Assembly (NCBI GenBank): GCA_964030785.1
Contig: OZ034979.1
Span: forward strand, 14,120,583 to 14,184,582
DNA from: Siderastrea siderea
Lineage: Eukaryota > Cnidaria > Anthozoa > Scleractinia > Rhizangiidae
Length of the DNA: 64,000 bases
Reading direction: 5' to 3'
Below the pieces are notes generated by a model. That model saw only the letters and a program-made list of their open reading frames with translations. It ran no database searches and was not told the DNA's origin. The stretch's first letter is position 1; every line of letters starts with the position of its first letter. This document shows, in pieces, positions 1-7,619 of this stretch. Position numbers and translations under genes: made by a program.

Positions 1-493
1 CGCACTGAAAAACTCGATTTTCCGAAAGTTGCAGCGAACTGCTTTTATCAGCTGTTTTAGTACGATTTTGATGTTCAAGTCTAAGTAATGTACGACGCAA
101 CTTACATTTTGTCCATGATGAGTCACTGGAAAACTCAATTTTCAAAAACTTCCTGTGAAGAGCTCAATTCTCTTGATTTACGATGATTCCCATGTCCTTA
201 ACGTTTTAGCCGCATACAAAGGAAACTGCATTTTCTCCATGTTGTCATGTAAAAACTCGACTTTAGGAAAGTTTCCCTGAACAGCTAAAATCATCTCTTG
301 CGTTATGAATTCGACGGCCGTACTGCATTCTGTAATTTGTTGCGCTGTACCGACATAAAATGCACTTTCTAGATAATGACTCACTGGAAAATATTGATTT
401 TCCGAAATTTGTCCGAAACCCTTTAAATCCCCTGTTTTTCAATGATTTTTGTGTGCGTAGTACATCCTCTAAGTTTTCGCCGTACGCAAAAGG
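1..493 (-). repeat. 134-bp satellite, reverse orientation, end of a preceding tandem unit
   Basis: This stretch consists of satellite monomers of about 134 bp read in reverse orientation. Marker pieces such as CACTGGAAAACTCGATTTTCC and the 'GCGTTTTGTCC' type recur every 130-140 bp. It matches 14067-14559 and 41464-41956 almost base for base, so it is the start of the satellite block of a unit lying mostly outside or inside the gap. Short open frames here are shadows of the repeat. Confidence 0.9.
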
Positions 494-693
494 NNNNNNN
501 NNNNNNNNNNNNNNNNNNNNNNNNNNNNNNNNNNNNNNNNNNNNNNNNNNNNNNNNNNNNNNNNNNNNNNNNNNNNNNNNNNNNNNNNNNNNNNNNNNNN
601 NNNNNNNNNNNNNNNNNNNNNNNNNNNNNNNNNNNNNNNNNNNNNNNNNNNNNNNNNNNNNNNNNNNNNNNNNNNNNNNNNNNNNNNNNNNNN
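494..693. other. assembly gap of 200 N
   Basis: There are exactly 200 N, a round number typical of a scaffolding placeholder rather than a measured size. The left flank ends at the equivalent of 14559 in unit A, and the right flank resumes at the equivalent of 28110. The sequence lost between those points is 13,550 bp in unit A and 12,656 bp in unit B. Confidence 0.95.
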
Positions 694-1476
694 GTAGTAC
701 TTTCTGCAAGTTTCATCGCTGTATCGGGTTAAAAAAACACTCAATTTTCCAAAAGTTACTGTGAACAGCTTAATTTATCCGCTTTAAGAAGATTTCAGTC
801 TCCGTAATGCATCCTTTACGTTTTCGCGGCATACAAAGAAAAATGCATTTTCTCCATCATGGGTCACTGGAAAACTTGATTTTCCAAAAGTTGTCGGGAA
901 CAGCTGAAATCACCTGTGTTTTTCATCCTTTCGATGTCTGTAGTACATTCTTAAGGTTTTATCGCTGTACTGCTATGAAGAGTGACTGGAAAACTCGATT
1001 TTCCAAACCTTGCCTGCAAGAGCCTAAATCAAATGTTTTATGATGATTTTGATGTCTTTATTACATTCTGCAAGTCTTAGTCCGGTACGTTGCAACACAC
1101 ATTTTGTCCATGATGAGGCACTGGAAAACTCAATTTTTGGAAAGTTGCTGTGAACAGCTTAAATCATCTCTTGTATGATGATTTCGACGTCCGTAATACA
1201 CTGTGCAAGTTTCAGCACTGTACCGACATAAATGCACTCTCTTGGTTATGAGTCACAGAAAAACTCGACTGTCAAAAAATTACTGTGTAAAGCTCAGTTC
1301 ACCCGTTTTACGATGATTTTGATGTCCCTAGTCATCCTCCAAGTTTTTTGCGCCATACAAACGAAAACGCGTTTTCTCCATTATGGGTCACTTGGAAACT
1401 TGATTTTCTGAAAGTTGAAAAAAAAGCTGCTCAATTTACCTGTTTTATGGTGGTTTCCATCCCTATAGTACAAACA
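694..1476 (-). repeat. 134-bp satellite, reverse orientation
   Basis: Reverse-orientation monomers continue from the gap edge to about 1476, where the last recognisable monomer piece stops. This equals 28110-28892 and 54613-55395. Divergence between monomers is high compared with the forward block. Confidence 0.9.
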
Positions 1477-1903
1477 TGTCTTACCACAGCCTGACGGACC
1501 CACTAAGGGATACTTGAGGGGGTGTGAAATCGGAAGGGTGGACTGATCATTTCAACAACAACAAGATGATTTCGATGTCTGTAGCTTATTCCCTAAGTTT
1601 TAGTCCTCTAAGTCTATTTTTTTTGGTGCCCTGCAACAGGTTTCGGCGAAAAAATCGCGTCCACATGTGTGGGAACGCTGGGTCGCTTTCTCGCTCGGCT
1701 TATAGGCTTCTATGAAATCTGGCAGTTGGACTGGAGACACGCTGGACGTTTTCGTTCCACTTTGCACCTGTTGCGTCCCTGTTCATCGTAGCGGGTTGAA
1801 ACAATGTACACACATAGCTTGTCCCAGAGACGTCTGTAAGACTGCGGATCCCATGGTTATGATCTTTCTCGTAGAGCAGGTTTTGTTTGTCCGAGGGAGG
1901 AAT
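1477..1903. other. satellite-to-BEL transition, no recognised gene
   Basis: This is 427 bp with no recognisable coding family. A short reverse satellite fragment remains at about 1563-1605, showing that the transposon block landed in satellite DNA. The end (1890-1903) is a purine-rich run like the polypurine tract that precedes a BEL/Pao LTR. Two small open frames are present but have no family features. Confidence 0.5.
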
Positions 1904-2021
1904 TGTTCCAGCCCGTCGTACCCGATCTAATAAAGTGGTTAAGAACCGTGAGAGACTGGACTTGTGACTATGATTAACCCTTCCCTAGCCTAGCAAGTTA
2001 GCTTTGTAAGTCACGTGCCCT
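1904..2021 (+). repeat. BEL/Pao LTR fragment (5' part)
   Basis: The fragment begins TGTTCCAGCCC after a purine-rich run. It shares the core 'GTGAGAGACT..GACTTGTGACTA..GATTAACCCT' and 'AAGTTAGCTTTGTAAGT' with the full LTR at 10692-10938. The similarity stops near 2021, where the sequence jumps into pol coding remnants, so the rest of the LTR, gag and the start of pol are deleted. Confidence 0.7.
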
Positions 2022-3135
2022 TCTTCAGAACAACCCTCGCCTACAAGGTTTAGCTCTCGCAGACGCCTACCCTTGTAATTCAGTTCAAGTAGATGTTCTC
2101 ATCGGTGCAGATTACTACTACTCATTTGTAGCTGAGATACACAAGAGAGGACCAACTGCTAATTCATTGATTGCCGTAAAATCTCATCTAAAGAGTCTAA
2201 GGAGTCCGAATTTTCAGCTGAGGAGATGAAACAGGCAGAGTTAAAGTGCTGTATGTGGATTCAAGAAGAGGTCTATTAAGAAGACTACGAGCAGTTGAAG
2301 GCCGGAAGAACACCACCCAGCAGTAGGCGCTTCCTAAAGCTAGACCCTTGTTACGACAAAGAAGACAAGGCGATTAGAGTGGGTGGAAGATTACAGTTCG
2401 CCGACCTTCCTGACGAGAACAAGCACCAAATAATCTTGCCGCATAAACATCCAGCAGTTGCAAAGTTGATACGAGAAGTACCACATAGATGCTGCATGCC
2501 GGTTTAGAAACTGTACTATCAGTCTTGCGACAGAATCTTTGGCTAACGAAGGAAGACGTGAGGTCACACGTGTCATCAGGAGATGTGTGCCTTGCCAGAG
2601 ACAGCGAGTCGGACCTTGCAAACAGAACATGGGATCACTACCCGAGGAAAAAGTGTCAACCTCCTTACCAGTTGTACACATTGGTACTGACTTTGCATGA
2701 CCCTTATAGGTAAAAGTGTCAAGTGTCAAGAAAGCATACGAATGTGTGTTCACGCGTGCGTCGTCGCGTATGGGTCACTTGGAGCTTATAAATGGCCAAA
2801 CGACAGATGTATTTCTGCAAGCCTTCAGTAGCATGACAAATCGCAGAGGTGTTTGCCATACAGTGTGGTCACACAATGCAAAAACCTTTAGAACCGCAAG
2901 TAGGGAAATTTAGAAGTTGTATGACAAGCCAAAGTCACAGAGCCAGTCGCTGTGGGACGCTTTGAATCAAGCTTGAGTCAAGCCAGAGTTAAGTAGATTA
3001 AGTAGAGATTCATCAAAGAACACTCGCCAGAAATAGAATCAGCCGCCACACAAGCCAGTCATGAAGAAGAAGTTAATGTACATGGTGGGGAGAAGTTGCA
3101 GTCGAATGTTGTTCCCGCTTAGAGTTTACCTGTTC
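2022..3135 (+). pseudogene. BEL/Pao retrotransposon pol relic (protease and integrase pieces)
   Basis: This was the polyprotein of a BEL/Pao LTR retrotransposon, whose integrase inserts the cDNA into the genome. About 2049-2160 reads as the family's aspartic protease tail (VDVLIGADYYYSF). About 2240-2500 reads as the segment before integrase, with RVGGRL followed by a KHQIILP stretch. About 2500-2690 holds the zinc-binding segment with CVPCQRQ and GTDFA, where the D is the first catalytic aspartate. About 2715-2913 holds the integrase core, where the second aspartate motif reads SHNAKTF instead of the usual SDNAKTF. The reverse transcriptase and RNase H that belong between protease and integrase are absent, and at least three frame changes and several stops break it. 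It is a dead fragment. The family assignment is from remembered motif patterns. Confidence 0.8.
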
Positions 3136-3180
3136 CTGAACCGAGACCCAGTGCAACCTCATTTAGGGTTAGAACCCTCT

Positions 3181-3358
3181 GTTGAGCCGCCCTCCCTCTG
3201 GTTGAGTCCCCCTCTCTAGTTTAGTCGAGCCGCCCTCTCTTGGTTGAGCCGCCCTCTTTTGTGGTTGAGCCACCCTCTTTTGTGGTTGAGCCGCCCTCTT
3301 TTGTGGTTGAACCCCCCTCTTTTTTAGGTCGAGCCGCCCTCTTGTCGAGTTCCCCTTC
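3181..3358 (+). repeat. terminal minisatellite, about nine 21-bp units
   Basis: Tandem units of 19-23 bp on the theme GTTGAGCCGCCCTCTTTTGTG start at 3181, 3201, 3224, 3243, 3264, 3285 and onward. The central three are nearly identical. The inverted counterpart AGAGGGGGAACTCAACC lies at the other end of the element (10159-10175). Confidence 0.8.
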
Positions 3359-3808
3359 CGTGATTTCGTTTGGGAACGGGTTGTTTTTGCGTTAGATCAG
3401 TGTAGTTTTGAGGGAATAAGGTCTGGATAATGTCTGGTAAAGGGTTGGTCTGTGTTTTAAATTTGGTAGCAAAATATTAAATTTTGTTGATGCTATTGCT
3501 TCGTAAACTTTGTTGTTGCATATCTATCCCATAATTTTAAAAGAAGTGGTTTTTCTTCTTTTCAGGCAAGAACTACATCTCGTCTAAGAGTGGTGAAAAT
3601 TTGACGTCTTTAACCCTTGAGTTTAGATATTTTATTGAATTTAAATTTTTGCCATTGCATGTTTTGCTTAATTGCAAATGTTTGAGGAAGAAAAACTTTT
3701 CAGGACCAGGAAATTTATTCTAGGCAAGTTGTTTCTAGATCTTGTTTAAGCAGAAGGGTAGTTTTTTTCGTGACGAAAGTTTGAAACTGTTTTTAAGTTG
3801 GTGGAGTT

Positions 3809-4024
3809 ATGGTCGAAAATGCTGGTCAAACTCCTTCTTTAAAAGACCAAATTTTGCGCAAAGAAGTGGCTGTGTTTAAATGTACGTATCTTCTCTACGT
3901 TTTAGAACCTGATTTTGAGATTCACACCTATGTTGCTCTATGTGATATACCATCATTAAAACGGAAACGAAAGTCCGGACACTTAATAAGCGAACAGTTA
4001 CATCACCTTAAAGTTAGGATATAA
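3809..4024 (+). CDS. hypothetical 71-codon open frame
   Basis: This is an ATG-started frame of 71 codons ending in TAA. No domain is recognised. The product would be lysine and leucine rich with a basic KRKRKS stretch. It lies upstream of, and on the opposite strand to, the recombinase-like frames inside the same element. Units B and C carry the same frame with one substitution at 3888 (Tyr in A, Phe in B and C). It could be a chance frame, since pyrimidine-rich AG acceptor-like sites upstream (about 3566 and 3700) are the only hint of a spliced gene. Confidence 0.2.
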   Translation: MVENAGQTPSLKDQILRKEVAVFKCTYLLYVLEPDFEIHTYVALCDIPSLKRKRKSGHLISEQLHHLKVRI

Positions 4025-4090
4025 AGTCAATAGGCGCCACTTGGATTTAAGTCAAACGTGGATATGTGTGACATATTACACAGGACATGA

Positions 4091-4563
4091 CATTGGAGAT
4101 AGTCATTGACATTGACATTGGACATTGACATTGACATTGACATTGGCATTGACATTGGACATTGACATTGGACATTGACATTGACATTGGACATTGACAT
4201 TGACATTGGTTTTCTGGTCCCCCACTCACTGTCTGTTTTGCGAGGGTATTACTCAGAGACTTGATACTGTCAAAGCAGTACCAAAAGCCATTCAGAGGGT
4301 AGCATCGAGTGCCCAACTTGACTCATTGTGGCCAGATGTTGGACATTGGAGATAGTCATTGACATTGACATTGGACATTGACATTGGACATTGACATTGA
4401 CATTGACACTGGACATTGACATTGACATTGGTTTCCTGGTCCCCCACTCACTGTCTTTTTTGCGAGGGTATTACTCAGAGACTTGATACTGTCAAAGCAG
4501 TACCAAAGCCATTCAGAGGGTAGCATCAAGTGACCAACTTGACTCATTGTGGCCAGATGTTGC
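4091..4563. repeat. GACATT microsatellite in a 253-bp tandem duplication
   Basis: A segment starting CATTGGAGATAGTCATTGACATT occurs at 4091 and again at 4344. Each copy has a run of ATTGAC hexamers with occasional ATTGGAC slips, followed by a shared unique tail (CTGGTCCCCCACTCACTGTC to CCAGATGTTG). The second copy is shorter (about 220 bp) because it has fewer hexamers. The Gln-Cys and Met-Ser repeat frames on the minus strand are translations of the hexamer and are not genes. Confidence 0.9.
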
Positions 4564-4986
4564 TTCATAGCTAAGTGGTCGAACATTTCAACGGCTTGAG
4601 TGGCACCAGGAATGTCGTTTTATAGACACGTTTTAGAGACACAGCAGGGGGCAATTCATTGTTTCGTGGGGGCACTCCCCAGGGGTTGGTTACCCCAGCT
4701 CGTGTTTTATCCCAGACGAATAACTGAAATTGCTTTTACAATGTTTGAAGTTCATTTTGCCAATACATTGGATGGTGTGTCATGAGATTACCACTCTCAC
4801 TCATTGTTGCCAGGCTTCGCATCGGATGACTTTTGATGAGGTTCCCTGGTCCCCCCAAATTCCTTTTTTTGTGTTTTTTTATTCTAATTTTTTTTTTCTA
4901 TGATATATAAATGTCAACCCAGCATCCTTCATAGCATCCATCCGTCATAAATGCCAATGCAACATCCATGTATAAAGCCTTGAGGC
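4564..4986. other. noncoding spacer downstream of the recombinase-like frames
   Basis: This is 423 bp between the hexamer repeat and the 253-codon frame. It contains a degenerate echo of the tail of the 253-bp repeat (TTCCCTGGTCCCCCC near 4840), T-rich runs at 4862-4900 and short CATCC repeats at 4922-4970. As it lies downstream of a minus-strand gene it may include the 3' untranslated region. No gene is recognised. Confidence 0.4.
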
Positions 4987-5748
4987 TTACTTCCTTCTCT
5001 TCGGTCTTCTCTTTTGAAAGATGTTTTTCACTTTGTTTCTGATTCGATCAAAGCTGTTATCTTCTAAGATTTGCTGGAGTTGTGGAGTTGAACTGAAAAT
5101 TTTTGTGATCTCAGGATTTCGTGGGCATTTCTCATATTTAGAGAGAGCTTCGTCAATTAGTTTCGTGTCCTCCTCGTCCCAGTCTAATCTTGCACTTTGT
5201 AGAGATCCATGCCCTGATGTCGTCTCCCCTGGGCTGTCATCAGGGACCTTAAAAGGGTCAATTGTTGGTTGTTTTTCTTGAAGGTAACGCACCCTGTCTG
5301 TTACCTTCTTGATCTTTTCTGGCGACGTCAAAGCTTTCATCAGGATTGGGTGTTCCCTCATTTTAGCCATAACCACTTTCTTCCGCATCGGTGAATGTTT
5401 TTCAATTTCTGGTTGAAAGACCTCCTTAACTGCTTGATGCTCTTCTTCAGACAAAGGCCTCTTTGATGGTGAGCACTCTGCTTGATCTTCCTGCTCGTCA
5501 CACTCTGGAGCTCTTTTCTTAGGTGAAGGTTTGGTGAAATTCTTGATTTGTTCTGCAGCCTCAGCGGCTTGGTCCGTGAGGCTATCTCGTAGGTACCACT
5601 TTTTGGCAGTATAATCAGAGTGGCACATGAGGCGACGGAGTGGTTCTTCATCAATCTTTTTCCTTTTTTGCTTTTTCTTGTACATGATGGTGACTATCCA
5701 TTTACGGAAGTCTGTCGCGCTGATCATGGTGTCTGGACGAACAGACAC
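4987..5748 (-). pseudogene. C-terminal part of tyrosine-recombinase-like protein with SANT-like repeats
   Basis: This frame (253 codons) is open but has no ATG at its start; it is read from a GTG at 5748. Residues 9-17 (ISATDFRKW) resemble the second arginine box of tyrosine recombinases, with Thr where the family usually has His. Residues 41-52 contain His43 and Tyr52 nine residues apart, the spacing of the last His and the nucleophilic Tyr in this family. Residues about 70-105 are charged. Two similar segments follow, about 100-160 and 190-250, each with W/E-rich helices and ending in a KV-type helix, which look like SANT/Myb-type repeats. The C-terminus KRRPKRRK is a likely nuclear signal. 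It overlaps the end of the 631-codon frame in another phase. Together they look like one gene broken by deletion and frameshift. The function is inferred. Confidence 0.55.
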
Positions 5749-7619
5749 AGCATTATGAGAAGGTCTCGGGCCGCACAGTATTCTGCAACTGTAAGTTCTT
5801 TATCAGCTTCTGCAGACGTGAACGCCTGTCGTCCTTTCAAAGCTGGTTCGGAGTTCATTATGGCTTCCACGTCTGCATTAGTTAGTATGTTGTCGCATTC
5901 CTTGAGATATTTTTCCCAGCTGTCTTTCGGTGTTTCTTTGGTGACGGTCCTTCTCCATCCCTTCAGATCCTTGCACAGGTCTGACAGAGCGTCTTTGGTC
6001 ACTGGATCAATTTTTGGCAGGTGCGATCTAGTGCCTTTCTCGGTAACATATTCTAGGAAGTTTTGCAAACTGCCCAGGTAGGACTTGAGCGTACCACATG
6101 CCTTCTTGGTCAAGTTGGACACTACCCAATCTAGCCAAACCTTGTTACCTTCTTCATCTGCGATAATGGTAATATCGTCTCCTTTTGGTTCGATCTCCTC
6201 CAGGATGGTCCTGACCTGGCTGGCATGCTGAAGACGTTTTCTTTCTTTGTGGAAGCCAGCAGCTGGAGTGAACGAGTACTTGTAAAAGCCAATCAGCCAC
6301 CTGTGGCGGTCTGTCCTCGAGTTAGGATCTTTGAAGAAATCCTCTTGCATGCAATGTACGGTGTCGTCATTATCATCGCTGACATTGTCACTAGGAGGTT
6401 TACTCTTCGCCGCTGGGCTTGGTGGTACAATGTCCAACTCATCGATAGCTTCCACGTCACTTGCCGACTGCATGGTGACTTCTTCCACAATTGGTAGCTC
6501 AGGTAATGGTAGATGAGATGGCACTGATGATGGCGAGACTTTCTTATCCTTAGTTGTTGTTGAATCTGGGGATGGTATGGATGGTTGTGACACATTAGGT
6601 TCTATGCTACGGAGCTCTTCTTCCAGTTCCTGGTACCGCCTTGCTACTTTGAGGCTGAGCTTGTAAACAGCACTTCCTGGCTTCATACGATGTTTGTTTT
6701 GCAGGTGCTCGGGAAGGTAGCAGCCCAAGTAGTTGCAAGCTTTCTCTGAGCACCAACGCTTCCATCTCCCCTTGATGGTCTTTCCTCCTCTTGTAGTACG
6801 TTTGGGCCCTATTGTCTTTTTTGGGTCCAAACCCAGGGCAAAGTATTTGTCGACATCTTGCTCGATGATGTGACCTTTTCGGTAATGTACGTTTTGTAGA
6901 TGGCGCTTCAGATTTGGCCCTACATAGCCACGGCAACCGCTTGGGACCATGCATTTGCGGTCAATGTGGTGACTCCACGGATTTCTCTTTTGATTGTCTC
7001 CATTATTGTCATCCTCTTCGTCTTCCTCCACACCTGCTTGACCTTTCTCATCCTCATCCTCGTCTTTCTCTCCTTCACCTTCCTCTTCATCTTTCTCTTC
7101 TTCATTCTTCTCTCCTTCCTCTTCACTTTCCTCTTCCTCATCCTGTTCTTCTTGCGCATCTTCACCCTCCTCTCCTTCTCCATCCTCCTCCAAGGTGTCA
7201 CCTTCTTCTTCTCTTCGGGAGGCTTCCATTTGTTCCACCTTAAGTAGCATGTCTGTCGTTAAACAAATGTCCTTGACCAGAGTCAGTGTATCCTCTGCAA
7301 CATCCTGTCCATTTAGGACAGGATGGACGGTTGGCGTTTTGTCCGAGAGGCAATTGTAGGCATACATACAATACTTAAGTGCCGTCCGTGCCATCCTCGC
7401 TGTGAATTGAAGTTTGAGTTTCTCGGCCGCTGCTTCAAAGTAGACAAATTCTGATAAGTCGTCTTTCATCCTACTCTTTGCACCTTTCGCTGCGGGATTA
7501 AACACTTCTGGCGCATTGAAGGGGAAGCCCTCCTTAAGGTGAAGTAGCTCTTGGGCATTGTGATTGCATTTGACAGCTCGTGTTAACAGATCAATAAGGG
7601 TTGTGAGACGGTTTTCCAT
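5724..7619 (-). CDS. zinc-finger, core-binding part of a tyrosine-recombinase-like protein
   Basis: This is a 631-codon ATG-started frame, the longest in the unit. Residues about 137-205 are a long Glu/Asp tract. Residues 223-245 form a C-x5-C-x10-H-x4-H finger, and 290-310 a second C-x4-C-x9-H-x4-H finger. Residues about 340-420 are Ser/Pro-rich linker. Residues about 490-590 look like the helical core-binding domain of tyrosine recombinases (WLDWVVSNLTKKACGTLKSY), and 611-631 like the first helix of the catalytic domain. The frame stops just where the first catalytic arginine is expected. About 100 or more residues of a normal catalytic domain are missing before the next frame resumes. Residue 389 is Val here and Glu in the other two copies. 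By analogy it would bind DNA in the nucleus, but catalysis is not expected. A Crypton-like origin is possible. Confidence 0.6.
   Translation of the reverse strand: MENRLTTLIDLLTRAVKCNHNAQELLHLKEGFPFNAPEVFNPAAKGAKSRMKDDLSEFVYFEAAAEKLKLQFTARMARTALKYCMYAYNCLSDKTPTVHPVLNGQDVAEDTLTLVKDICLTTDMLLKVEQMEASRREEEGDTLEEDGEGEEGEDAQEEQDEEEESEEEGEKNEEEKDEEEGEGEKDEDEDEKGQAGVEEDEEDDNNGDNQKRNPWSHHIDRKCMVPSGCRGYVGPNLKRHLQNVHYRKGHIIEQDVDKYFALGLDPKKTIGPKRTTRGGKTIKGRWKRWCSEKACNYLGCYLPEHLQNKHRMKPGSAVYKLSLKVARRYQELEEELRSIEPNVSQPSIPSPDSTTTKDKKVSPSSVPSHLPLPELPIVEEVTMQSASDVEAIDELDIVPPSPAAKSKPPSDNVSDDNDDTVHCMQEDFFKDPNSRTDRHRWLIGFYKYSFTPAAGFHKERKRLQHASQVRTILEEIEPKGDDITIIADEEGNKVWLDWVVSNLTKKACGTLKSYLGSLQNFLEYVTEKGTRSHLPKIDPVTKDALSDLCKDLKGWRRTVTKETPKDSWEKYLKECDNILTNADVEAIMNSEPALKGRQAFTSAEADKELTVAEYCAARDLLIMLCLFVQTP

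Noticed and set aside
2680..3135. Long target site duplication created by the 7-kb element
   Set aside because: The flanking pieces are about 450 bp, differ by substitutions and an indel, and are BEL integrase coding sequence. No known transposition creates such a duplication.
4047..4586. Gln-Cys and Met-Ser repeat proteins on the minus strand
   Set aside because: These are translations of the GACATT hexamer repeat with no start context or conserved domain.
5724..5748. Programmed -1 frameshift joining the two recombinase-like frames
   Set aside because: The phases fit a -1 shift, but the overlap holds no slippery heptamer of the X XXY YYZ type, and a shift would still leave out the middle of the catalytic domain. 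Deletion plus frameshift is simpler.
6900..7247. Plus-strand 109-115 codon frames rich in Leu, Phe and Ser, resembling membrane proteins
   Set aside because: They are the opposite-strand reading of the acidic GAA/GAG tract of the 631-codon frame.
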